Part shown: in pieces, positions 1 to 5,978 of the stretch | Position numbering within the stretch: the stretch's first letter is position 1 | Layout: every line of letters starts with the position of its first letter | Assembly: GCA_021808195.1 (NCBI GenBank) | Contig: JAKBCE010000032.1 | Span: 1 to 9,046 of the forward strand | Length of the DNA stretch: 9,046 nucleotides | From: Pseudomonadota bacterium | Lineage (GTDB): Bacteria > Pseudomonadota > Gammaproteobacteria > Steroidobacterales > Steroidobacteraceae | Direction: 5' to 3' | Made by a program: the position numbers and the translations under genes | Notes under the pieces: generated by a model | The model's database searches: none | What the model saw: the letters and a program-made list of their open reading frames with translations, nothing else | Told to the model about the DNA's origin: nothing

Positions 1-1276
1 CCCGTAATGAACCGGTTTTACGGTCAAATTGAGCTCACCGGTAGCGCAATTCAGGACGCAGCATCTTTCAACAATCTGAACAGAGATCTCAAAGGATTCA
101 TCAATTTGCCATTGGCGAAGCATCTGGCGGCTCGCGTGGTGGGTGGATGGAAACACGATGGTGGATTCATAAACAACGTTGATTTGCTGCAGCGGGAGGG
201 TAGTGGATTTCTTGCTACACCTACCCCCAGCGTTCCGGGTGTGCTGACTAGCGGCCCGCTTATCGGTCCAGAGATGAAGGATACGAATACCGCAACGCAA
301 TGGTATCTTAGAGGCTCTGTACGATGGCAGCCCACGCGGGCGCTACAAATCAATGTCAACTATCTTCATGAGTACATCAACTCTGCGAACGCACAGTATT
401 CAAATCCCGGATACTCTGGCGGTCCGCTTAATCTGACTACGGCGAGTCCCGGACCAGTGACGGCGCAAAATCCAGCTAAATGGCCGAATTCCACATTTAC
501 CCTGAACCCGGGCGGAGATTACAATTCCACGGCCTTCACGTTATCGCCGTATGTAGACAGAGTTGATCTTGCGACGGCGGTCGAAACACTCGATCTCGGA
601 TTTGCGTCCGTGACGTCAGCGTCGTCAATTTATAACAATGATAGCTATGCGGCGGCGGATTACACGCCTGCATTCTTCAGTAATGCAGGCTTCAACTTCA
701 ATGTCTACCCGCCGTACAACTTCTATCCGCGCATGCTGGCCATCACGGAGGTTCCTACAAAGGACCATTCATTTACTGAAGAACTTCGGATTGTCTCGGA
801 GCACGACAACAAGTTCGACTACGTCGCCGGTGTCTATTTCAGAAAAGAAGGCTCAACGGTACAGTTTCATCAGTACATTCCGGGTATTACGGACTACCTG
901 GCGTATTCTGGGCAGCCGAATCCGACAACGCATGGCGATGAGGATTGGCACTATATTAGAGATACGTCCTTCCAGGACATCGCTGGCTATGGGCAGCTTA
1001 CTTGGCATGTCACTCATCAGTGGCAAGTGACGGTAGGCGCGCGAGTTTTCCATCAGAAATTCAATACAAATTCATCAAGCCATTTTTTCCTATGCGGAGC
1101 CATATGCTCGCAGAATCTTACGGACCCGACCGGGTTTAGCTCTGGGAATTCGACCTTCACGACCACCAGAGCAATTAAAATGGTGAATACAGCATATGAT
1201 TTTTCGAAGAACACGAAGGTGTACGCAACCTATTCGGAAGGATTTAGGCGCGGTGGTGCGAATGCGTTGCCACTTA
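1..1276 (+). pseudogene. TonB-dependent receptor, 5' part, interrupted by an insertion sequence
   Basis: Outer-membrane TonB-dependent receptor, a 22-strand beta-barrel family that imports iron chelates, vitamins, sugars or other large substrates using TonB energy. The frame is open from base 1, so the ATG at 7 is almost certainly internal. The signal peptide, TonB box and most of the plug lie upstream of the window. The visible part has alternating aromatic/polar barrel strands. Family-like stretches include 'HDGGFINNV' near the plug/barrel boundary, 'FTEELRI', 'AGVYF', 'VTVGARV' and, just before the break, 'YATYSEGFRRGG', the usual late-barrel signature. After base 1276 the frame enters the insertion sequence and stops at 1312-1314 after a few foreign residues. 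The rest of the gene resumes in the same frame at 2585. The substrate cannot be told from the sequence. The truncated product lacks its last barrel strands and is unlikely to assemble. Confidence 0.9.
1274..1276. repeat. Target-site duplication TTA, left copy
   Basis: TTA directly precedes the left terminal repeat of the insertion sequence, and an identical TTA follows the right terminal repeat at 2585-2587. Collapsing the two copies restores the receptor reading frame, which supports this placement of the element's ends. Confidence 0.8.
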
Positions 1277-1302
1277 GGGCCTGTGCAGAAATAACTTGCG
1301 CA
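1277..1302 (+). repeat. Left terminal inverted repeat of the IS
   Basis: Begins GGGCCTGTGCA and continues into an AATAACTTG core. It matches the reverse complement of 2559-2584 at 22 of 26 positions, with mismatches at repeat positions 5, 12, 13 and 23. Similarity continues a few bases inward (GTTAT) if one gap is allowed. Confidence 0.85.
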
Positions 1303-1333
1303 CGTTATAGCTGAGGTCACATAATTCAAGTCC

Positions 1334-2557
1334 GTGGCAAGTGTCACGGACATCCGACTGAAATACAAGAGATTGTCTCGCGTGATGAGTGAGCGCTCTC
1401 GACGTATGTGGGCGGCTGCCGAAGCTCGTACGATAGGTTGGGGCGGAGTGTCGCGGGTGGCGCGCGCGACCGGAATGGCGCGCAACACCATCGCGAGTGG
1501 ACTGCGGGAGTTGAAGAGGCGCGGGCGTCCGCTTCAATGGGAACGAGAGCGCGTGCGTCGGCCCGGGGGTGGTCGCAAACGGCTGACGGACCACCAGCCC
1601 GAATTGCTCGCCAAGCTTGAGGCGCTGATAGAGCCGACGGTGCGCGGGGATCCCCAGTCGGCGCTGCGCTGGACGACCTTGAGCGTGCGCAAGCTCGAGG
1701 AGGCGCTGAAGAAGGACGGCGTGACCGTCAGCTTCCGCACGGTTGCGAATCTCCTGAAGAAACTGAACTATACGCTTCAGGGTCATTTCAAGCGTTCGGA
1801 AGGCAAGGTGGATCACCGAGACCGGGATGCCCAATTTCGCTACATCAACGATCAGGCGGTGACCGCGCTGCGTGCCCGCCGGCCAGTGATCTCGGTGGAT
1901 ACGAAGAAGAAGGAACTCGTGGGGCACTATAAAAACGCGGGGCGGGAGTGGCGTCCGAAGGGCGATCCAATCGAAGTGCTGACGCATGATTTCCCGGACC
2001 CGGAAGTTCCCAAGGCGGTGCCCTATGGGATCTACGATATCGGCGAGAACAAAGGCTGGGTCAATCTCGGCATGAGCGGCGACACCGCTGAGTTCGCCGT
2101 GCAGAGCATCCGGGAGTGGTGGCGTTACATGGGCAAGCCCCGTTACCCGAAAGCCCGTCGCCTTTTGATCTGCGCCGACAGCGGTGGTAGCAACGGTTAT
2201 CGCTGCCACCTGTGGAAGCGAGAGTTGCAACGGTTTGCGACAGAAGAGAGGTTGACGATCACGGTATGCCATTTTCCGCCGGGCACCAGCAAGTGGAACA
2301 AAATAGAGCACCGCCTCTTTTCGTTCATCACCGCGAACTGGCGAGGCAGGCCTCTGACGGACTACCGTACCATCGTGAATCTCATCGCGGGCACAACAAC
2401 CAAGAGCGGACTGATCGTCAAAGCGCGTTTGGATCGCAGAACATACAAGCGCGGAGTCAAGGTACCCAAGAAGGAGCTGCAGGCGCTCAACCTCAAGCCA
2501 CATGACTTTCATGGCGAATGGAATTACACCATCACGCCCAAACAGCGCCCTGCATAA
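1334..2557 (+). CDS. ISAzo13-type DDE transposase
   Basis: Transposase of 407 residues that would cut and join the ends of the surrounding element. The N-terminal part (about residues 18-60) looks like a DNA-binding helix-turn-helix with the family-typical sequence 'WGGVSRVARATGMARNTI'. A basic linker follows, with 'RPGGGRKRL' near residue 80. The catalytic domain has candidate acidic residues D189 in 'ISVDTKKKE', D282 in 'CADSGGSNG' and E325 in 'KWNKIEHRLF'. The stretches 'DTKKKELVG', 'GIYDIGENKGWVN' and 'FPPGTSKWNKIEHRLF' are what I recognise from the ISAzo13/Rhodopirellula-type transposase family. The start is GTG at 1334; an in-frame stop at 1322-1324 rules out anything earlier. ATG at 1385 is possible but would remove family-like N-terminal residues. 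The ribosome-binding site is poor, as is common in IS genes. The length is normal and there is no frameshift. Confidence 0.92.
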   Translation: MASVTDIRLKYKRLSRVMSERSRRMWAAAEARTIGWGGVSRVARATGMARNTIASGLRELKRRGRPLQWERERVRRPGGGRKRLTDHQPELLAKLEALIEPTVRGDPQSALRWTTLSVRKLEEALKKDGVTVSFRTVANLLKKLNYTLQGHFKRSEGKVDHRDRDAQFRYINDQAVTALRARRPVISVDTKKKELVGHYKNAGREWRPKGDPIEVLTHDFPDPEVPKAVPYGIYDIGENKGWVNLGMSGDTAEFAVQSIREWWRYMGKPRYPKARRLLICADSGGSNGYRCHLWKRELQRFATEERLTITVCHFPPGTSKWNKIEHRLFSFITANWRGRPLTDYRTIVNLIAGTTTKSGLIVKARLDRRTYKRGVKVPKKELQALNLKPHDFHGEWNYTITPKQRPA

Positions 2558-2558
2558 C

Positions 2559-2584
2559 TGCTCAAGTTATTATTGCACAAGCCC
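2559..2584 (-). repeat. Right terminal inverted repeat of the IS
   Basis: Read on the minus strand it begins GGGCTTGTGCA and shares the AATAACTTG core with the left end. It starts one base after the transposase stop codon (2555-2557). Confidence 0.85.
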
Positions 2585-2587
2585 TTA
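2585..2587. repeat. Target-site duplication TTA, right copy
   Basis: Second copy of the TTA seen at 1274-1276. Receptor coding sequence resumes here in the original frame, with CTT-AGT spanning the restored junction. Confidence 0.8.
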
Positions 2588-3354
2588 GTGGGATCTACGC
2601 GACGTTGCCGCGCTACCAGACATTCTCGCCCGATTTCGCCAAGAATTATGAAATCGGCATTAAGGGAACGGCTCTAAATAGACGACTGAGATACTCGGCG
2701 GATATATATCGGTTGGACATTTCTGGGTTTCAGTTTGACGGCGAAGACTTTAGCTATTTCCCGGCTACCTATAACGGAAAGAACTCGCGGACGCAGGGAG
2801 CGGAATTGGCGTTGACCGCTGCGGTCACCAGAAATACGCAGGCGACAGTCGGATACAGTTATACAGAGGCGAAAGTCACCAAGACCTTCGAGTTGCTTGA
2901 CTATCCGACCTATGCAACGGTGCCATCCTTGGGAGGAACCGGTCAGACGGCGCCGCTGTTCAACGGGCCAATTACTGCTGGAACGCCGCTACCGGGCGTT
3001 CCAAAGAACACGTTTTCATTCTCGCTGGATCATACAATTCCCATTGCAAGTATTGGAAACGGCGGGGGAGCACTGACCCTCCATGTCGATGGCGCATATC
3101 GAAGCTCGACAAGCGCAACGATTCTTGCCTCTACACCCTTTAACTGGAGAATACCATCAAGCTTCTCTGGTGACTTCAGGGCGACGCTGTATACAGGGGG
3201 CGCGATGACCTATTCGGTATTCGTGGAGAATTTTACGAATTGTCTATGTTATTCCGGCGGCCAAAATATCCAGGCATATCCGAATTATTCCAGGGATCGG
3301 TACATTTCCCGTCCTCGCACGTATGGTATTTCTGTGCAATACAATTTTCATTGA
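2585..3354 (+). pseudogene. TonB-dependent receptor, 3' part (C-terminal barrel)
   Basis: Continuation of the receptor gene broken at 1276. Joining 1276 to 2588 gives 'ANALPLSGIYATLP' followed by 'SPDFAKNYEIGIKG', the normal late-barrel signature that follows 'SEGFRRGG' in this family. Further strands follow, including 'RLRYSADIYRLDISGFQ', 'NSRTQGAELAL' and 'ATVGYSYTEAKV'. The protein ends in 'GISVQYNFH', a beta-signal-like end with the aromatic residue one place before the terminus. The usual last residue is phenylalanine. As it stands, this half has no signal peptide and no native start. An ATG at 2518 inside the insertion sequence is in frame, but a product from it would stay in the cytoplasm. 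About 678 residues of the intact receptor are visible in the two pieces, in line with a family of 700-900 once the missing N-terminus is added. Confidence 0.9.
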
Positions 3355-3447
3355 CGGCATGCGGATAAGTCGTGCCTGAAGTCAGCAACTGATTGCAGAA
3401 TACCGTTGAATTGATTTCAGTGTATTCGGGATGAGAATTATGAATTT

Positions 3448-3453
3448 GGAGGA
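3448..3453 (+). promoter_or_regulatory. Ribosome-binding site deciding the SMP-30 start
   Basis: GGAGGA lies 4 bases before ATG 3458. The alternative in-frame ATGs at 3431 and 3440 have no comparable purine-rich site, and starting there would add a charged leader before the signal peptide. Confidence 0.7.
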
Positions 3454-3457
3454 GAGA

Positions 3458-4390
3458 ATGCGAACGCGAATATCCTTCGGAGCGATACTTTTTCTGTGTG
3501 CGTTCATGGCGTCTGCTGCTGCCAGCGCGACCAATCTTTCGGTCATTGATAACCACGCGTTTTATCCAGAAGGGCCGCTCTGGTGGCATGGACGACTGTA
3601 CTTCGCAGAGTACGAAGGAAACGACGTTAAGGTCGTGTCACATGGGAAGATTGCCGTATTTTGGAAGAAAATGCATTGCGGCCCGGATGCGGTTATTCCT
3701 TTCGGAAAGAATTCCCTTCTGATCGCGTGTTACAGCGGCGATTACTTGACGATTGTGAACGCGGACGGCAAGGAACTGCGTGTGATCAAGCGAACGCAGG
3801 ATGGCAAGGTGTTCGACGGTCCGAACGACGTCACACCTGATAGACATGGTGGAATATATTTTACGGCATCCGGTAAATACGACATTCACGCGCCAATCAC
3901 GGGAAAAGTCCTGCATCTGGCTGCGGGTGCACGCGTTGCGACGGTGGTGGCGCGTCTGATCGATTATTCCAATGGGTTGACTCTGACGAAGAGTGGACGG
4001 CATTTGCTGGTCGCTGAGATGCTCGCGGGCCGTATTCTGTCTTTTCAGGTGTTGCCACATGACAAGCTGGGCGCCAGGACGGTTTGGGCGCGCCTGCAGG
4101 ATCTGGCGCCGCCGACTCCAGGTGAAGGACCGTATAATGGTCCTGATGGCGTTAAGGTGGGGCCGGATGGCAACTATTATATTGCCCAAAACGGATCAGG
4201 CCGAGTCTTGGTCGTGGCGGGAGATAAAAAGCTTGTGCGGGTCATCTCGGTCCCGACCAGGAATGTGACGAACATTGCGTTCGGACCTGCGTCATCACCT
4301 GGTGCAAAATTCAGAGTGTTCATCACTGGAGTCTTTAATCAGTGGAAGCCGCCATATTTTGGTGCTGTGTACTCATGGACGGGAAAATGA
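3458..4390 (+). CDS. Secreted SMP-30/gluconolactonase-like beta-propeller protein
   Basis: Predicted 310-residue exported protein of the SMP-30/gluconolactonase/LRE family, metal-dependent six-bladed propellers that often hydrolyse sugar lactones. Residues 1-24 form a signal peptide: a basic start, a hydrophobic core 'FGAILFLCAFMA', and a likely cleavage after 'ASA'. The family motifs are present: 'PEGPLWWHGRLYFAE' with E38, 'GPNDVTPDRHGGIYF' with N123, 'NGLTLTKSGRHLLVAE' with N172, and 'GPDGVKVGPDGNYYIA' with D230. The spacings of 85, 49 and 58 residues are close to those of the metal/substrate residues of mammalian regucalcin (E18, N103, N154, D204), so the active site looks intact. It lies 103 bp after the receptor stop, on the same strand, and could be co-transcribed with it. 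If so, the upstream IS may reduce its expression. Enzyme activity and substrate are not shown by the sequence; related propellers also act as non-lactone esterases. Confidence 0.88.
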   Translation: MRTRISFGAILFLCAFMASAAASATNLSVIDNHAFYPEGPLWWHGRLYFAEYEGNDVKVVSHGKIAVFWKKMHCGPDAVIPFGKNSLLIACYSGDYLTIVNADGKELRVIKRTQDGKVFDGPNDVTPDRHGGIYFTASGKYDIHAPITGKVLHLAAGARVATVVARLIDYSNGLTLTKSGRHLLVAEMLAGRILSFQVLPHDKLGARTVWARLQDLAPPTPGEGPYNGPDGVKVGPDGNYYIAQNGSGRVLVVAGDKKLVRVISVPTRNVTNIAFGPASSPGAKFRVFITGVFNQWKPPYFGAVYSWTGK

Positions 4391-4406
4391 CCGGTATTTA
4401 ATCGTT

Positions 4407-4466
4407 GGCAATGCGGGAGTGACAGAGGAATGCCAGGAATCCTTTGAGGTTTCCTTCCTGATTGCC
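4407..4466 (+). other. Two-part inverted repeat after the SMP-30 gene
   Basis: CAGGAA (4434-4439) pairs with TTCCTG (4455-4460), and the outer GGCAAT (4407-4412) pairs with ATTGCC (4461-4466). On the 3' side the two arms are adjacent; on the 5' side they are separated by a 21-nt bulge. It begins 16 bases after the SMP-30 stop and could stabilise the 3' end of that transcript. No T-run follows, so it is not a standard intrinsic terminator. Confidence 0.35.
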
Positions 4467-4483
4467 ACGGCGGATGCTGGCGG

Positions 4484-4801
4484 ATGAGCATCTTGATGAG
4501 CGATCACAGTAGACTGTTTTCATTCCGATTCGCTTGGCCCGTCGCAGGGTTGGCATTTGGAGGCTCGCTGGCATTGGGAGGGCTCGATGTGCTCATTTTC
4601 TCCGGGAGGAAGCGGGGAGGGGCAGAGCATTTGCGGGGTCCTTCGAAGACCGATTGGATTCGCCAGGCACCGCCGTTCGCCTCGAGCGAAGGTTCTGCGG
4701 CGAAGCGGCCGATGGCATGGCTAGGTGATAGCACGCCCTCGCCACACAGCAAGATGAGGAAACCCGGTCGGCGGTACGAACGCTCACAAACAGTCTCTTG
4801 A
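4484..4801 (+). CDS. Doubtful small hypothetical protein with one hydrophobic segment
   Basis: I do not recognise this 105-residue frame. Its N-terminal third contains a hydrophobic run 'FAWPVAGLAFGG' extending to 'LDVLIFSG', then a basic 'RKRGG', which would suit a single membrane-spanning segment with a cytoplasmic basic flank. The rest is polar and probably disordered. The upstream sequence has only a GGCGG as a possible ribosome-binding site, and another ATG in frame at 4496 is equally plausible. A minus-strand frame (4504-4860) of similar length covers the same bases, which weakens the case. It may be chance. Confidence 0.18.
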   Translation: MSILMSDHSRLFSFRFAWPVAGLAFGGSLALGGLDVLIFSGRKRGGAEHLRGPSKTDWIRQAPPFASSEGSAAKRPMAWLGDSTPSPHSKMRKPGRRYERSQTVS

Positions 4802-5198
4802 TCATGCGAAGTTCTGGTGGAAATTCCCGATCTTGAGAGAGTCGGTAGATTGGATATCAATCAGGTTAACATAGGGACTTGAGGCATGGCGCAGACTTGA
4901 CAACCTTGCGCTGCGACCGGGGTAATGCTCGCTGCTGCTTGGAGGGTGCCGTGAGACGAGCGAGAGCGGGAAGTCCCGTGTCCTGGAGCAGGCGCTGCAG
5001 AGGGGATGGTGCGTTTGGCGGTTTTGATCTCAGTAGCTGCACAGCGGTCTCGAACCGGACCCCCCGCAGGTTTGGCGAATTCGAATGGTGCGAGTGATGG
5101 CCTGCTCCCGGGGCATCTACTTCGTTGAGTCGACGTCGTGAGCTGTGTGCAACAGGGTGCTGAGCAGCGACAGTTCGGCGCCTCCATGACTCGCGGTG

Positions 5199-5217
5199 CG
5201 CCACTGTTCCAGTGGCG
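5199..5217. repeat. Perfect 8-bp inverted repeat with 3-nt loop
   Basis: CGCCACTG, then TTC, then CAGTGGCG. This is the best perfect hairpin of the gene-poor region. It could be an operator-like dyad, a small RNA stem or chance. No T-run follows on either strand. Confidence 0.5.
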
Positions 5218-5553
5218 GCAAATGGTTTACTGCGATGCCAGCAAGTCGAGCGAGAGCGATCAGGGCCGACGGAATACGACATGGAGATGGAGTTGGCCGA
5301 CGCTTGGTCGGCGGACTACATCGAAGCACGCAGGAGTGACAGGAATTCTCTGGCGGTGACTCCATCATGGCGCACGTGCCTTGTTGGATGGCTTGGGAAT
5401 CGGCCGACTCGCGCATCGGCGTTACCGACGATCGTGACGGTGGCCCGATCTGCTGTTGATGCTAAGGGGTGTCCCGCGGTTCCGATGATGACGGCTCCGC
5501 CGCATCATGGCCGGTCTGGAGCGGAAATCATGTCAGATCCAGTTGATCTTGAG

Positions 5554-5580
5554 CCCCATCTTCGTGGCTGGAGAATGGGG
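5554..5580. repeat. Imperfect 10-bp inverted repeat
   Basis: CCCCATCTTC and GAGAATGGGG flank a 7-nt loop. Pairing is six GC/AT pairs at the base, one C-A mismatch, one T-G wobble and two further pairs. No function can be assigned. Confidence 0.35.
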
Positions 5581-5729
5581 GGAGCGGAACGGACGCGGGA
5601 GATGTGTCGGGTAATCCGGCGAGTTTCAACCCAGGGCGGCCGTGAGGGTGCAGTGACAGACTGCGAAGCCCAATGGGGTGAATCGTGGGTGCCTGCCGTC
5701 CGAGGGCGCTCTCGCACACGACTGTCGCT

Positions 5730-5778
5730 GAGAACTCGGTGATCCGGGTGGAATGAGCGGATGTGCGACGGAGTTCTC
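5730..5778. repeat. Separated 8-bp inverted repeat
   Basis: GAGAACTC (5730-5737) and GAGTTCTC (5771-5778) are perfect inverted copies with 33 bases between. The segment has a vague resemblance to the outer noncoding parts of IS21-like elements, but no transposase remnant is next to it, so the origin is open. Confidence 0.35.
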
Positions 5779-5898
5779 GTTCCAGTCAGTCCGGGCATCC
5801 GCTTGGCTTCGGTCTGTTCATTGCCGCAGGCGACGAGATACCTTGCTGGTCACACTCTGAGCGGTTGCCGGTCACGTGAAGGGGAGTTTCACGCCTGG

Positions 5899-5928
5899 TT
5901 GAGACAGGTCGTCGTGAAATGTTAAAAG
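5899..5928 (+). promoter_or_regulatory. Candidate promoter for the sulfotransferase gene
   Basis: TTGAGA (5899-5904) is a 5-of-6 match to a sigma-70 -35 box. After 18 bases comes TAAAAG (5923-5928), a 4-of-6 match to the -10 box, in the most AT-rich stretch upstream of the gene. Transcription would start near 5935, which would exclude the ATG at 5919 and favour the one at 5979. A 6-bp dyad (CGTGAA/TTCACG, 5874-5892) lies just upstream. Confidence 0.25.
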
Positions 5929-5978
5929 AAGGACCGTCAGTGCGAAGTTGTCGTCTTAAAAAAGGCCAGAGCGAACTC

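Larger units (their letters stand above)
1277..2584 (+). mobile_element. Complete ISAzo13-type insertion sequence, 1308 bp
   Basis: The boundaries are defined by 26-bp terminal inverted repeats matching at 22 of 26 positions, both starting GGGC, and by a flanking TTA duplication. The element carries one transposase gene (1334-2557) that fills nearly all of it, leaving 57 bp on the left and 27 bp on the right. Known ISAzo13-family elements are of similar size, have ends starting with G and make very short target duplications, which fits from memory. The element sits in the same orientation as the receptor gene it disrupts. Its length plus the 3-bp duplication (1311 bp) is a multiple of three, so both receptor halves stay in one nominal frame. 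Nothing in it is visibly damaged, suggesting recent and possibly active transposition. Confidence 0.88.
4391..5918. other. About 1.5 kb without a convincing gene
   Basis: Reading frames on both strands are short, overlap one another, are rich in Arg/Ser/Pro, and show no motif I recognise. The longest is a GTG-started frame at 5212-5742 (176 codons) without a ribosome-binding site. Minus-strand frames at 4866-5282 and 4504-4860 look equally random. The only frame with some protein character is 4484-4801, listed separately. The region contains several inverted repeats, the clearest at 4407-4466, 5199-5217, 5554-5580 and 5730-5778, with lesser ones at 5296-5312, 5485-5508, 5650-5664 and 5874-5892. 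A TTGACA at 4897-4902 has no good -10 partner. It could be decayed coding DNA, a structured intergenic region, or the remains of older mobile elements; the sequence alone does not decide. Confidence 0.6.

Noticed and set aside
1274..2512. A 412-codon minus-strand frame running through almost the whole insertion sequence
   Set aside because: It mirrors the transposase gene in the opposite strand, has no recognisable motif, and is explained by the codon bias of a GC-rich gene.
4897..4928. TTGACA at 4897-4902 as a -35 promoter box
   Set aside because: No acceptable -10 sequence at 16-18 bases and no gene downstream.
4957..5258. A 12-mer direct repeat CGAGCGAGAGCG at 4957-4968 and 5247-5258
   Set aside because: Only two copies of a low-complexity sequence; not enough to call an array, iteron or binding-site set.
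4866..5282. A 138-codon minus-strand frame rich in Ser/Arg/Pro
   Set aside because: No motif, no clear start signal, and composition typical of a noncoding GC-rich stretch.
5212..5742. A 176-codon plus-strand frame in the gene-poor region
   Set aside because: GTG start without a ribosome-binding site, Arg-rich random-looking protein, several overlapping frames on the other strand and no motif.
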